Below are positions 1 through 8,883 of a stretch of 64,000 bases of DNA, in pieces. Every line of letters starts with the position of its first letter. Position 1 is the first letter of the stretch. The position numbers were made by a program, and so were the translations under genes. The notes beneath the pieces were generated by a model, which was not told where the DNA came from, searched no databases, and saw only the letters and a list, made by a program, of their open reading frames with translations. The stretch spans positions 653,232 through 717,231 of the forward strand of contig NZ_JAJEWQ010000001.1 of NCBI RefSeq assembly GCF_020687805.1, written 5' to 3'. Source of the stretch: Planctobacterium marinum. Its GTDB lineage: Bacteria; Pseudomonadota; Gammaproteobacteria; Enterobacterales; Alteromonadaceae.

Positions 1-1
1 A

Positions 2-550
2 CTGTTGCTTTCAGCCTGTGCGACCAGGCCTGAAATACGCTTCCAGGATGCCTCTGTAGCCGGTAAGTTTCCGCAACATTGGACCATAGACGGTCGCATT
101 GCGTTTAAATCTCCGGAAGAAAAATTCAGCGCCTCAATGACCTGGGAACAAGATGATCAGGACTACTTGTTGAGATTGTCGAAACTCATTGGTGGTACAC
201 TGCTGACCATGCAAAAAACGGGCGAGCGCGTGCTGCTGGAAGTAGACGACAACACATTTACCGACAGCAATGCCACACGTCTTATTTATCAAAATACCGG
301 ATGGAACATTCCGGTTGACGATTTAAAATACTGGATTTCTGGCCGTCTTAACCAGGCTGGTGCTTCCGTGAAGGCTGTTCAGCGGGACGAGAATGGCAGG
401 CTCTGGTCATTTACCAGCCAGGATGGTTGGCGAGTCAAATATCAAAACTATAAGGTGTTTTCTGGCACAGCGCTGCCCCACAACATTTTACTGAGTCACA
501 ATAAACTGCAATTAAAAATCCGCATTAGCGAATGGCATTTTAAAGGTTAA
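2..550 (+). CDS. lolB: Outer-membrane lipoprotein localisation protein LolB (5' end outside window)
   Basis: LolB receives lipoproteins from the periplasmic carrier LolA and inserts them into the inner leaflet of the outer membrane. The visible frame opens inside the lipoprotein signal: residues LLLSAC end in a lipobox whose cysteine is encoded at 17-19, so the start codon and most of the signal peptide lie left of the window. About 177 residues follow the cysteine, close to mature E. coli LolB. The sequence has the expected run of amphipathic strands (for example WTIDGRIAF and ASMTWEQDD). The stop is 10 nt before ispE, and lolB-ispE-prs is the conserved gammaproteobacterial order, which supports the call as much as the sequence does. 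Confidence 0.9.
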   Translation: MLLSACATRPEIRFQDASVAGKFPQHWTIDGRIAFKSPEEKFSASMTWEQDDQDYLLRLSKLIGGTLLTMQKTGERVLLEVDDNTFTDSNATRLIYQNTGWNIPVDDLKYWISGRLNQAGASVKAVQRDENGRLWSFTSQDGWRVKYQNYKVFSGTALPHNILLSHNKLQLKIRISEWHFKG

Positions 551-560
551 CAAATTAGCT

Positions 561-1418
561 ATGTTCCTATCCCGACACTGGCCCAGTCCGGCAAAGCTCA
601 ATTTATTTCTGCATATTACCGGTCGCCGCTCAGACGGTTATCACGAATTGCAATCGCTGTTCCAGATGTTAGATGTAGGTGATGAACTGCACTTTAATAT
701 CACCGACGATCCTGAAATTTTACTGTTAAGCCACTTTCCCGAAGTACCCCATGAGCAAAACCTGATTGTCAGAGCCGCCAAACTTCTGCAAACATTTTGT
801 GGTGTCTCAAAGGGCTGCACAATAGAAGTGGACAAAATATTGCCAATGGGCGGCGGTATCGGTGGGGGCTCTTCCAACGCGGCCACGACGTTAGTGGCCT
901 TAAACCACCTTTGGCGATGCAATCTCACCAACCAACAATTGCAACATCTGGGGTTGCAACTGGGTGCCGATGTACCGGTATTTATCAACGGTAAAACCAC
1001 GTTTGCCACCGGAGTTGGCGAGCAGTTTCAGGCAGCGCCAGAAACACAGCAAACCTTTCTGGTAGTAAACCCAGGTGTACATGTATCCACCGCGGAGGTT
1101 TTTACTGATCCGGAGTTACCCAGAAATAGCGCGCTGCTCGACACAGCTCATTACCGTTTTGAAGACACCCGCAATGACTGCCAGGCACTGGTTTGTAAAA
1201 AGCATCCAGTTATTGCAAATACGTTACAGTGGTTGTTACAATACGCGCCGTCAAGAATGACGGGAACAGGAGCCAGCATATTCGGTGTATTTAATCACCC
1301 TGAAGATGCCCAAAAGGCGCTGCATGATTTACCTGAACATTGCTCAGGTTTTGTCGCTCAAGGGTGTGTCGAATCGCCTTTACACAAGCGGCTAAGTCAG
1401 GAACTTCCCGAATTTTAA
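561..1418 (+). CDS. ispE: 4-diphosphocytidyl-2-C-methyl-D-erythritol kinase IspE
   Basis: IspE is a cytosolic GHMP kinase that phosphorylates CDP-methylerythritol in the non-mevalonate isoprenoid pathway. At 285 aa it has the family length. PAKLNLFLHITGRRSDGYHEL at residues 10-30 carries the catalytic lysine. The glycine-rich ATP loop PMGGGIGGGSSNAA is at about 95-108. LGADVPVF at about 134-141 holds the conserved aspartate, and the GHMP C-terminal motif MTGTGASIFG follows. The gene lies 10 nt downstream of lolB and is probably co-transcribed with it. Confidence 0.96.
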   Translation: MFLSRHWPSPAKLNLFLHITGRRSDGYHELQSLFQMLDVGDELHFNITDDPEILLLSHFPEVPHEQNLIVRAAKLLQTFCGVSKGCTIEVDKILPMGGGIGGGSSNAATTLVALNHLWRCNLTNQQLQHLGLQLGADVPVFINGKTTFATGVGEQFQAAPETQQTFLVVNPGVHVSTAEVFTDPELPRNSALLDTAHYRFEDTRNDCQALVCKKHPVIANTLQWLLQYAPSRMTGTGASIFGVFNHPEDAQKALHDLPEHCSGFVAQGCVESPLHKRLSQELPEF

Positions 1419-1594
1419 AACCGAGTTGGCAGCAGGTTTTTACCATGATTATCTGGCGAAAATTCACGCTTACCCGACCATAACACAATTACATTAACGG
1501 AGTTGTTGCTTTCAGGGTCGGGACATTAGCTTTTACTATTTCTCCCCCTATGTTAGATCAACAGGCTCCACCTACTTTTCTGAGGAAAAACGTA

Positions 1595-2542
1595 GTGCCC
1601 GATATGAAGCTTTTTGCCGGTAACGCGACGCCTGACCTGGCTCAAAAAGTCGCTGACAGACTATATACTAAATTAGGTCACGCCAGCGTTGGCCGATTCA
1701 GCGATGGTGAAATCAGTGTCGAAATTCATGAGAACGTCAGGGGAGCGGATGTGTTCATCATTCAATCCACTTGCGCGCCTTGCAACGATAATCTGATGGA
1801 ATTGATTGTTATGGTAGACGCGCTGCGCCGCGCATCTTCTGGCAGAATCACCGCGGTAATCCCCTACTTCGGTTATGCCCGTCAAGACCGTCGAGTTCGC
1901 TCTGCCCGTGTGCCAATTACTGCAAAAGTGGTTGCCGACTTTCTATCTAACGTCGGTGTTGATCGCGTACTCACTATCGATTTACACGCTGAACAGATTC
2001 AGGGCTTTTTCGACGTACCAGTAGACAATGCTTTTGGTACGCCAATTCTGTTAGAAGACATGCGCAAGCGCGACTTTAACAACCCGGTTGTAGTGTCTCC
2101 TGATATTGGCGGTGTGGTAAGAGCACGTGCTGTTGCCAAGCTAATGAACGATATCGACCTGGCGATCATCGATAAGCGTCGTCCAAAAGCCAACGTAGCT
2201 CAGGTAATGCACATTATCGGTGAAGTAGAAGGCCGTGATTGTATTATCGTCGATGACATGATTGATACCGGCGGCACTCTGGCAAAAGCTGCAGATGCAT
2301 TAAAGGCCCATGGCGCAAATCGCGTATACGCTTATGCCACCCACGCTATATTCTCCGGCAATGCCGCCAGCAACCTGGAAAACTCAGTAATTGACGAAAT
2401 CGTTATCACTGACAGTATTCCGTTATCTCCGGCCATGCAAAAAGTCAGTAAAGTTAAACAACTTGGCTTGTCCAAAATGTTAGCCGAAGCCATTCGTCGT
2501 CTGAGCAACGAAGAATCTATCTCGGCAATGTTCGAGCATTAA
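1595..2542 (+). CDS. prs: Ribose-phosphate pyrophosphokinase (PRPP synthetase)
   Basis: Prs makes PRPP from ribose-5-phosphate and ATP for purine, pyrimidine, histidine, tryptophan and NAD synthesis. The frame is open from an ATG at 1550. I place the start at GTG 1595, because a GAGGAA ribosome-binding site (1582-1587) sits just before it and the product is then 315 aa beginning [10 protein letters not shown], the E. coli length and N-terminus. Signatures are the ATP flexible loop around [28 protein letters not shown], and the PRPP-binding loop [12 protein letters not shown]. About 175 nt separate it from ispE, enough for its own promoter. A hairpin follows the stop. Confidence 0.96.
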   Translation: MPDMKLFAGNATPDLAQKVADRLYTKLGHASVGRFSDGEISVEIHENVRGADVFIIQSTCAPCNDNLMELIVMVDALRRASSGRITAVIPYFGYARQDRRVRSARVPITAKVVADFLSNVGVDRVLTIDLHAEQIQGFFDVPVDNAFGTPILLEDMRKRDFNNPVVVSPDIGGVVRARAVAKLMNDIDLAIIDKRRPKANVAQVMHIIGEVEGRDCIIVDDMIDTGGTLAKAADALKAHGANRVYAYATHAIFSGNAASNLENSVIDEIVITDSIPLSPAMQKVSKVKQLGLSKMLAEAIRRLSNEESISAMFEH

Positions 2543-2551
2543 TATTGCTAT

Positions 2552-2580
2552 GAGTGGTCTGCTGCAGACCACTCTTCCCC
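2552..2580 (+). terminator. Hairpin after prs, probable terminator
   Basis: An 11-bp perfect stem, GAGTGGTCTGC at 2552-2562 and its complement at 2564-2574, lies 10 nt past the prs stop. The T tract is weak (TTCCCC), so termination may be partial. Confidence 0.5.
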
Positions 2581-2703
2581 GCCCTGCACATTAATCTCCA
2601 TAAATATCAAACTATTGATTGTGCTACCCCGTTGCTAATGTTAGAATTCGCCGCCCTTTTTTGAGGGTAAGCACAGCTGTAATTCCGCAGTGAAGTGCGT
2701 TCG

Positions 2704-2731
2704 ACGAAAATTTTGGTCGCGAAGTTTTCGT
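2704..2731 (+). promoter_or_regulatory. Hairpin in the rplY leader
   Basis: ACGAAAA (2704-2710) pairs with TTTTCGT (2725-2731), 26 nt before the rplY ATG, within a 215-nt leader. L25 is known in E. coli to repress its own mRNA through leader structures; by position this could be part of such an element, but I cannot fold the leader here and the assignment is inference. Confidence 0.3.
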
Positions 2732-2757
2732 AATTTTAAGATTTATTGGAGTAATTT

Positions 2758-3384
2758 ATGCCAGAAGCAATTTTTAATCTGGATGCAGAAGTCAGAACTG
2801 ACTTAGGGAAAGGTGCGAGCCGCCGCCTTCGTCACGCTGATAAAGTTCCTGCGATCCTGTACGGTGCCGACAAAGAGCCAGTTTCATTAACTTTAGCTCA
2901 TAACAAAGTTTTCCAGGCGCAAGAGTTTGAAGCTTTTTATTCTCACGTTTTAACACTGAACATCGGTGGCGAGAAAGTTGAAGCTTTGGTTAAAGACATG
3001 CAACGTCACCCATACAAGCCTAAGATCATGCACTTAGACTTTTTACGTGTAGATGCATCACACGCTTTAACTACAAACGTTCCTTTGCACTTCGTGAATG
3101 AAGAAGCTGCACCTGCGATCAAAACTGACGGCGGTCACGCTGAGCACCATATTGCTGACATCGAAATCAGCTGTTTGCCTGCTAACCTGCCAGAGTTCAT
3201 CGAAGTTGATCTGATGGATGTTGCGTTAGGTCAAACTGTTCACCTTTCTGATCTTAAATTGCCAGAAGGTGTTACTTCAGTTGAGCTTGCTAAAGGTGAA
3301 GGCCATGATGTTGCAGTTGTAACTATCAAGGCTGCTAAAGGCGGTGCTGCTGAAGAAGCAGAAGAAGAGACTACAGAGGAATAA
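2758..3384 (+). CDS. rplY: Large-subunit ribosomal protein bL25, long (CTC) form
   Basis: bL25 binds 5S rRNA in the central protuberance of the 50S subunit. The product is 208 aa, much longer than the 94-aa E. coli protein. Residues 1-95 are the 5S-binding L25 domain ([24 protein letters not shown]), residues 96-185 are the TL5/CTC-type C-terminal domain, and the end is acidic ([10 protein letters not shown]). The ATG follows a GGAG ribosome-binding site (TTATTGGAGTAATTT). It is 5 nt from pth, and rplY-pth-ychF looks like one transcription unit. The base composition of this highly expressed gene is biased towards a few codons, such as GAA, GCT and GTT. Confidence 0.95.
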   Translation: MPEAIFNLDAEVRTDLGKGASRRLRHADKVPAILYGADKEPVSLTLAHNKVFQAQEFEAFYSHVLTLNIGGEKVEALVKDMQRHPYKPKIMHLDFLRVDASHALTTNVPLHFVNEEAAPAIKTDGGHAEHHIADIEISCLPANLPEFIEVDLMDVALGQTVHLSDLKLPEGVTSVELAKGEGHDVAVVTIKAAKGGAAEEAEEETTEE

Positions 3385-3389
3385 TCTGC

Positions 3390-3971
3390 TTGTCAGATAT
3401 TCGTCTTATCGTGGGCCTGGGAAATCCGGGCCCCGAATATCAAAACACACGCCATAATGCGGGCAGTTGGGTAGTAGAACAACTGGCTCGACAATCAAAC
3501 ATTCCCCTTAAAGCTGATAACAAATTTTTTGGTTTAACTGGTCGAGGCATTATTGCCGGTCAGGATGTTCGCTTGCTTATCCCCACCACTTATATGAATA
3601 AAAGCGGTCAATCCGTCGGTGCGGTAATGCAGTTCTACAAATTACAACCAGAGAATCTGTTAGTGGCTTTTGACGAGCTGGATCTCGAACCTGGTATCAT
3701 CAAATTCAAAGTCGGTGGTAGTTCCAGCCAAAACGGCATTCGCGATATTGTCAAAGCACTTGGCAATAACAAAGAATTCCTGCGCTTGCGCGTTGGCATC
3801 GGACACCCAGGCTCCCGTGATCGGGTAACCGGTCACGTGTTGGGTAAAGCCTCGGCGGAAGATCAAAATAAAATGGATGCAGCAATAGACGAAGCGTTGC
3901 GCTGTATCGATATACTGTTTAAACAAGATATTAAAGCCGCAATGAATCGCTTGCATTCATTTAAAGGCTGA
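3390..3971 (+). CDS. pth: Peptidyl-tRNA hydrolase
   Basis: Pth cleaves peptidyl-tRNA released from stalled ribosomes and recycles the tRNA. The start is TTG at 3390, the only reasonable one, since [12 protein letters not shown] must be near the N-terminus. Length is 193 aa, as in E. coli. Catalytic His22 sits in TRHNAGSW, Asn12 in GLGNPG, and the aspartate in [11 protein letters not shown]. The usual GGHGGHNG loop reads GGSSSQNG here (see findings): the conserved histidine before the substrate-contacting asparagine is glutamine. The stop is 22 nt before ychF. pth-ychF is a conserved pair. Confidence 0.94.
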   Translation: MSDIRLIVGLGNPGPEYQNTRHNAGSWVVEQLARQSNIPLKADNKFFGLTGRGIIAGQDVRLLIPTTYMNKSGQSVGAVMQFYKLQPENLLVAFDELDLEPGIIKFKVGGSSSQNGIRDIVKALGNNKEFLRLRVGIGHPGSRDRVTGHVLGKASAEDQNKMDAAIDEALRCIDILFKQDIKAAMNRLHSFKG

Positions 3972-3993
3972 CTCTGCTTATAAAGGAAAAACA

Positions 3994-5085
3994 ATGGGTT
4001 TTAAATGTGGCATCGTTGGCCTACCGAATGTAGGTAAATCAACTCTGTTTAATGCACTCACCAAAGCGGGTATCGAAGCGGCAAACTTTCCGTTTTGTAC
4101 AATCGAACCAAACACCGGTGTTGTGCCGGTACCGGATCTGCGTTTGGACAAGCTGGCTGAAATCGTCAAGCCACAAAAAGTGATCGCCACTACCATGGAA
4201 TTCGTGGATATTGCCGGATTGGTTGCCGGGGCGTCTAAAGGTGAAGGTCTGGGCAACAAATTCCTGGCCAACATCCGTGAAACTGATGCTATTGGCCACG
4301 TTGTACGTTGCTTTGAAAACGACAACATTGTGCACGTAGCGGGCAAGGTTAGCCCTCAAGATGATATCGAAGTTATCAATACCGAGCTGGCTTTGGCAGA
4401 TTTGGAAACCACCGAAAAAGCGTTAATTCGCGTTGGTAAACGCGCCAAAGGTGGTGACAAAGATGCCAAATTTGAGATGACAGTACTGGAAAAAGTTAAG
4501 CCTCATCTGGATGAAGGTAAAGCACTGCGTTCACTTTCTCTGAGCAAAGAAGAAGCTGCTGCGATCAGCTACATGAACTACCTTACGCTTAAGCCAACTA
4601 TGTACATTGCCAATGTGAATGAAGACGGTTTTGAAAACAATCCGTATCTGGACAAAGTACGTGAAATTGCAGAACAGGAAAACGCGGTAGTGGTGCCTGT
4701 TTGTGCTGCTATCGAATCCGAAATTGCCGAGCTGGAAGACGACGAAAAAGCAGACTTTATGGAAGAAATGGGCCTGGATGAGCCTGGCCTTAACCGCGTA
4801 ATTCGCGGTGGTTACAGCCTGTTAACCCTGCAAACCTATTTCACCGCCGGTGTAAAAGAAGTGCGGGCCTGGACTTACCCTGAAGGTGCAACTGCCCCAC
4901 AGGCAGCCGGTAAAATCCACACGGATTTTGAAAAAGGGTTTATCCGTGCTGAAGTGATTGGCTACGACGATTACGTTGCCTGCAATGGAGAATCAGGTGC
5001 TAAAGAAGCCGGAAAGTGGCGTCTTGAGGGTAAGGATTACCTGGTTAAAGACGGTGACGTTATCCACTTCAGATTTAATGTTTAA
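3994..5085 (+). CDS. ychF: Redox-regulated, ribosome-binding ATPase YchF (OLA1 family)
   Basis: YchF is an Obg-related P-loop protein that hydrolyses ATP, associates with ribosomes and is linked to the oxidative stress response. The 363-aa length matches E. coli. It opens [22 protein letters not shown], a Walker A loop close to the N-terminus. The G3-like segment is [22 protein letters not shown]. The G4 position reads NVNED, the non-canonical form that gives YchF its ATP preference. A coiled-coil stretch lies at about 130-200 and the C-terminal TGS domain at about 278-363 ([16 protein letters not shown]). It ends the rplY-pth-ychF unit before a strong terminator. Confidence 0.97.
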   Translation: MGFKCGIVGLPNVGKSTLFNALTKAGIEAANFPFCTIEPNTGVVPVPDLRLDKLAEIVKPQKVIATTMEFVDIAGLVAGASKGEGLGNKFLANIRETDAIGHVVRCFENDNIVHVAGKVSPQDDIEVINTELALADLETTEKALIRVGKRAKGGDKDAKFEMTVLEKVKPHLDEGKALRSLSLSKEEAAAISYMNYLTLKPTMYIANVNEDGFENNPYLDKVREIAEQENAVVVPVCAAIESEIAELEDDEKADFMEEMGLDEPGLNRVIRGGYSLLTLQTYFTAGVKEVRAWTYPEGATAPQAAGKIHTDFEKGFIRAEVIGYDDYVACNGESGAKEAGKWRLEGKDYLVKDGDVIHFRFNV

Positions 5086-5102
5086 TCTTAAAAGTTTATT
5101 TA

Positions 5103-5134
5103 GAAAGGCGGTTTAACACCGCCTTTCTTGTTTT
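5103..5134 (+). terminator. Intrinsic terminator of the rplY-pth-ychF unit
   Basis: GAAAGGCGGT (5103-5112) pairs with ACCGCCTTTC (5118-5127) around a 5-nt loop, followed by TTGTTTT. It lies 18 nt after the ychF stop and faces the end of the leftward pectate lyase gene. Confidence 0.88.
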
Positions 5135-5193
5135 AAATATCTAACACCACGCTGTTTGCCAACGCGGTGCTTGTTACAGGTAAAAGCTAAACC

Positions 5194-8100
5194 CTACTGG
5201 CAGGAGCCAGGCGCTGATGCCAGGATATTGCTTTTCCCTTCGGTGTAAGCCGATACCCATGGCGTCTTACTGCCCTTACCGGCTGTAGCCAATACATAGT
5301 CTCGCAGCTCTGTTTCTGCAATCTGACGATTGGCATTAATGGTGTTTTGTGAAGCACCATCATAGTCCGCAAACATATCTGGACCATTGCCTTCGGTGAC
5401 ATCCAGGGATGCAAAAGCCCCTGATGTCGTGCAATTAGCGTCGGATTCGTAAACATAACTTCCCGTCACTTCCAGATTACCGTCCCGCACTGCATCAGTG
5501 AATAGCTCCACTTGCCAGTCAGACAAATCGTCTCCCTTTGAGTTAACTACAGGGTTCATAAACAGATTGTTTTCCACCAGCGCACTTCCGCCAACACGAA
5601 TACTCATGACATCTTTGCGATAACCATAAAACACATTGTTGAACAGGTGGCTTTGTCCTCGACGCAATAGCGGTACACGACGCATCGTATTGTAGGAACT
5701 GGCACCAAAATTATCGTCTGTAGTAACAAACAGATTGTTGTGGATGGTAGTGGTGATCTGTGAATTGATGGCCCGACTATCACTGGAACCATGTAACGCA
5801 GCGCGCTTAACATTCACCAGTTTACTGAAGGACACAGTAATATCATAAGCACCAACCTTCACATCAAACGCAGAGTCGCCGGTAGTGTCAAAAGTATTTT
5901 GATGTATCCAGATATCGTGCGATTCACCTGTAGAACGAATCATATCCGGGTCCAGATCATGATCTTCTGTATGCCCTACACCAACAAATTTATTATTGGT
6001 AATGATGACGTTTTCGGACTGATGGGTAGATGCACCGCTACTGTCTGCACCAATTTTAAAGCCGTTAAACACAAAGGTTGCATTGGCACCCCGACCATCA
6101 ATGGTGGTGTTGCTGTCGATGAGATAGTTTCGTATTGGCAAACTACTGTCGTTGAGCTCACTATTGAAAAAATCCACCAAACAATCGCCCGAAGACATGC
6201 CTTTGGCTGAGCAATAGGCTTGCGGATCCCGACAGGTTGCCTCATCTACACCCAGCGCACTTTGCAAGGCAGGGTCAGCGCAGTAAGGACGGTACATCAT
6301 TATGGAAGTTTCGTTGGCGAAGTCTTCTTTGTCGAAAACAATCCAGTTGTAATCATCCGATGAAATAGCCGCCAGAATTTGATCTTCCGGTGACTGATTG
6401 GTGATCACCACCAGTTGACTATTTCCTGCCGGATTGTAACCGCCCGTCGCTGCCGCACCATAACCTACCGGTGAGCCCAGAGAATTGGCCAGACAGGCAA
6501 CGATTTCCTGGTCGGTTTGCAATGAAGACTCACGCCAGTTAATCGCATCATTGTTTATCAGTTCTGCACAATCAGCGTTGGGGTAATTCACCACACCATC
6601 GCCATTGTCACCGCCATTACCTGGATCTGGGTCCGGAGTAGGATCTGGGTCAGGAGTAGGATCGGGATCAGGCGTTGGGTCCGGATCGGGCTGTGGATCG
6701 GGATCGGGTTCCCCTTCTGAAACAGTGGCCAGATAAGTTTCAAATTCAGTCACCCTGGGTGTGCCAGATGCCGACTCAATCACAAAACTGACTTTACTCA
6801 GATTAACCTGGTCGAACAGAATATAGTCCCCAACACCATTACCTGAAGCCAAATCGCTACCTGAATCATGATTTACCAGGGTCCAGTCACCGATTGTGCC
6901 CTCTGTGCCAGCATGTTCAAGAATGCGAACCGCGTTGATCGGCGCGGATAAATTCTTAACTGAAATGGTTCCCGTAGTGCCGGACGGCGACCAGTAGGTG
7001 CTTAAGTCTCCATCTCGGACGTTGCCATAACTGGTACCGCTTCCTTTAGAACTACCGTCAGAACCCGCACCAATCGAATAGTTTTCGCTGGTAGAGGTTA
7101 CCTCACCTTCACCGGTGCCCGGCTCTTCTGGTGGTTCAGTGGGTTCTTCAGGCGGATCAACAGGGTCCTCTGGTGGATCCACTGGCTCCTCCGGTTGTTC
7201 TGTAGGCTCATCCGGTACAGTACCTGTCGCCAGATAGGTTTCAAATTCTGCGACCTTGGGTACACCAGAAGCCGAATTGATCACAAAATTCAGTTTGTTC
7301 AATGTTACTTCACTGAACTGAATGTAACCTGCTCCGTTTCCGGTGGCCAGCACGGCTCCGGTATCATGGTTTTCCAATGTCCAGTCACCTATGTTTCCTT
7401 CAGAGCCAGCAGCTTCAATAATATTGACTAAATTTACCGCTGTATTGAGATTTTTAACTGAGATTCTTCCGGTACTGCCCCCCGGAGACCAGTAGGTTGT
7501 CGTATCGCCATCGGTAACATTGCCATAGCTGGTACCACTGCCCTTTGAGCTACCATCCGCACCGGCGTTTAATGAATAGTTTTCGCCGGTTTCAAACTCA
7601 CCGGGATCCGGGTCTGGTGTTGGATCAGGATCAGGCGTCGGATCGGGATCAGGCGTTGGATCTGGGTTTGGATCAGGATTATCTCCACCATTTGACGTTG
7701 AACAATTACCATCAGACACGGCTAAACCGGTATTAGCACCGGCACTGGCCAGCACAATGGCTTCTACACAGGATGCATCATCCAGCTCATAAACATAAGG
7801 AATACTGATACTGGTAGTGGAAACAGGATTAGGGCCAGCTGGATGGTTATCATCTGAATCCGCAGTCCAGGTTACTGAAGCATCAAAAATGTTGCCACTG
7901 ACATCCCAATATCCCATGTCATTGGTATAAAAGGTTCCTAACGGATCTTTGGCATTTTCAAAATAGTTGTTTTCAGCCTTGATCTCACCACCGATTCTCG
8001 GGTTCATACCCGATTTGTTTATACCACTATACACATTGTTATAGGCATGAGCGGTAGCGTGTCTCAACAGTGGTGTTCTTGAATCAATGTTGTCATACAG

Positions 8101-8778
8101 GTTGTGGTGATAGGTTACCGGGCCATTATTATCATCACTGTCACTGGACCCAACCAGGCCACCCCTTCCGGAGTTTCGTAAAATACTGTAAGACAAGGTG
8201 ATATATTTACTGGTGTCTTTTAAATCAAATAACGCATCGTAACCATCGCTTTCACCGCCACCAGCTTCAAGCGTAAGGTGGTCAGCCCAGACATTAAATA
8301 CATCAGATTCCATACCGATGGCATCACCGCCATTGGATGTGGGCGAACCAGATTTTTTAACATTACGGACATGCAAGTTCTGCAAAATTACATTCGATGC
8401 ATTGCGTAAATGAATACCCAGTTCATCAAAAAGCGCCCCATTACCAACACCGATAATAGAAATATTGCTCACATCTTTAATTTCTATCTTGTCATCTGCA
8501 GTGTTACAACTACCAGACACTTTCGAAGTATTGCCATGATTAATGGTACCCTCAACATGAATAATGATTGGAGTATCATTAGCCGCCCGGTTACACAATG
8601 CGGCGTGGATCTCGGTCCCCGTGGTTGCATACACCACACTGCCACCTGCTCCACCGGTAGTTCCGCCATTTAATGAAGCAAAGCCACCAGCATCTGCCCA
8701 AACCACGCCAGATTGCGCGGATAAAAGTAAAGCAATTGCCGAGCTCAATAAACCCGGTTTTCTCTTGCCTATGTTCAT
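5194..8778 (-). CDS. Secreted bimodular pectate lyase: PL1 - discoidin-like - discoidin-like - PL1
   Basis: A 1194-aa exoenzyme predicted to cleave polygalacturonate by beta-elimination. Residues 1-29 form a Sec signal peptide (LLSSAIALLLSAQSGVVWADA). A first PL1 beta-helix spans about 30-360, with VWADHLTLE, DALFDLKDTSKYITLSYS and the catalytic-arginine motif RTPLLRHATAHAYNN (234-248). An Asp-Pro linker (367-392) leads to a discoidin/F5-8-type repeat at about 399-518. A Glu-Pro linker (524-554) leads to a second, closely similar repeat at about 565-685. A further Asp-Pro linker (689-720) leads to a second, divergent PL1 module at about 735-1194 (DIWIHQNTF, AFDVKVGAYDITVS, RRVPLLRRGQSHLFNN). 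The two discoidin-like repeats resemble each other far more than the two PL1 modules do, suggesting internal duplication. AAGGT precedes the ATG. LacI-type operators lie upstream. Whether both catalytic modules act on the same pectin is unknown. Confidence 0.9.
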   Translation of the reverse strand: MNIGKRKPGLLSSAIALLLSAQSGVVWADAGGFASLNGGTTGGAGGSVVYATTGTEIHAALCNRAANDTPIIIHVEGTINHGNTSKVSGSCNTADDKIEIKDVSNISIIGVGNGALFDELGIHLRNASNVILQNLHVRNVKKSGSPTSNGGDAIGMESDVFNVWADHLTLEAGGGESDGYDALFDLKDTSKYITLSYSILRNSGRGGLVGSSDSDDNNGPVTYHHNLYDNIDSRTPLLRHATAHAYNNVYSGINKSGMNPRIGGEIKAENNYFENAKDPLGTFYTNDMGYWDVSGNIFDASVTWTADSDDNHPAGPNPVSTTSISIPYVYELDDASCVEAIVLASAGANTGLAVSDGNCSTSNGGDNPDPNPDPTPDPDPTPDPDPTPDPDPGEFETGENYSLNAGADGSSKGSGTSYGNVTDGDTTTYWSPGGSTGRISVKNLNTAVNLVNIIEAAGSEGNIGDWTLENHDTGAVLATGNGAGYIQFSEVTLNKLNFVINSASGVPKVAEFETYLATGTVPDEPTEQPEEPVDPPEDPVDPPEEPTEPPEEPGTGEGEVTSTSENYSIGAGSDGSSKGSGTSYGNVRDGDLSTYWSPSGTTGTISVKNLSAPINAVRILEHAGTEGTIGDWTLVNHDSGSDLASGNGVGDYILFDQVNLSKVSFVIESASGTPRVTEFETYLATVSEGEPDPDPQPDPDPTPDPDPTPDPDPTPDPDPGNGGDNGDGVVNYPNADCAELINNDAINWRESSLQTDQEIVACLANSLGSPVGYGAAATGGYNPAGNSQLVVITNQSPEDQILAAISSDDYNWIVFDKEDFANETSIMMYRPYCADPALQSALGVDEATCRDPQAYCSAKGMSSGDCLVDFFNSELNDSSLPIRNYLIDSNTTIDGRGANATFVFNGFKIGADSSGASTHQSENVIITNNKFVGVGHTEDHDLDPDMIRSTGESHDIWIHQNTFDTTGDSAFDVKVGAYDITVSFSKLVNVKRAALHGSSDSRAINSQITTTIHNNLFVTTDDNFGASSYNTMRRVPLLRRGQSHLFNNVFYGYRKDVMSIRVGGSALVENNLFMNPVVNSKGDDLSDWQVELFTDAVRDGNLEVTGSYVYESDANCTTSGAFASLDVTEGNGPDMFADYDGASQNTINANRQIAETELRDYVLATAGKGSKTPWVSAYTEGKSNILASAPGSCQ
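6623..6712 (-). repeat. Tandem 18-bp repeats encoding an Asp-Pro linker
   Basis: Five 18-bp units (first unit, plus strand: GGATCTGGGTCCGGAGTA) encode PTPDPD-type hexapeptides between the second discoidin-like repeat and the C-terminal PL1 module. Units differ at synonymous and a few other positions. This is coding low-complexity DNA that could expand or shrink by slippage. Confidence 0.85.
7604..7675 (-). repeat. Tandem 18-bp repeats encoding the first Asp-Pro linker
   Basis: Four 18-bp units of the same kind as those near 6.6 kb encode the linker between the N-terminal PL1 module and the first discoidin-like repeat. The two arrays share near-identical units, so they could recombine and delete both discoidin-like repeats in frame. 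Confidence 0.82.
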
Positions 8779-8857
8779 TTGTATTTACCTTAAATAATTA
8801 TAAATTAAGTTATCTTTGGCATACCTTGATATCCCGACACATTTACCAACCCCAAAA

Positions 8858-8871
8858 TGCCACCGGTAGCA
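8858..8871. promoter_or_regulatory. LacI-type operator, promoter-proximal half of a pair
   Basis: TGCCACCGGTAGCA is a palindrome with one mismatched pair, centred on CG inside ACCGGT. It lies 80 nt upstream of the pectate lyase ATG. Its centre is 32 bp, about three helical turns, from the perfect site at 8884-8909, so both face the same side of the DNA. Confidence 0.6.
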
Positions 8872-8883
8872 ACTTGAGCTAAA

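Noticed and set aside
399-400. Entry in the findings list at these coordinates with interest 0
   Set aside because: It makes no claim about the DNA; it should be ignored. The numbers are protein residue positions of the pectate lyase, not bases.
1550-1594. N-terminal extension of prs from ATG 1550
   Set aside because: The GTG at 1595 has a good ribosome-binding site and gives the exact family length and N-terminus.
1419-1594. tRNA or small RNA gene between ispE and prs
   Set aside because: No cloverleaf or clear terminator; the stretch is best read as the prs leader and promoter region.
3978-4346. 122-codon frame antisense to the start of ychF
   Set aside because: Antisense shadow of a highly conserved gene; no family resemblance or ribosome-binding site.
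6623-7675. Regularly spaced 18-bp repeats as a CRISPR-like array
   Set aside because: Units are contiguous, without spacers, in frame, and encode Pro-Asp linkers; there are no cas genes.
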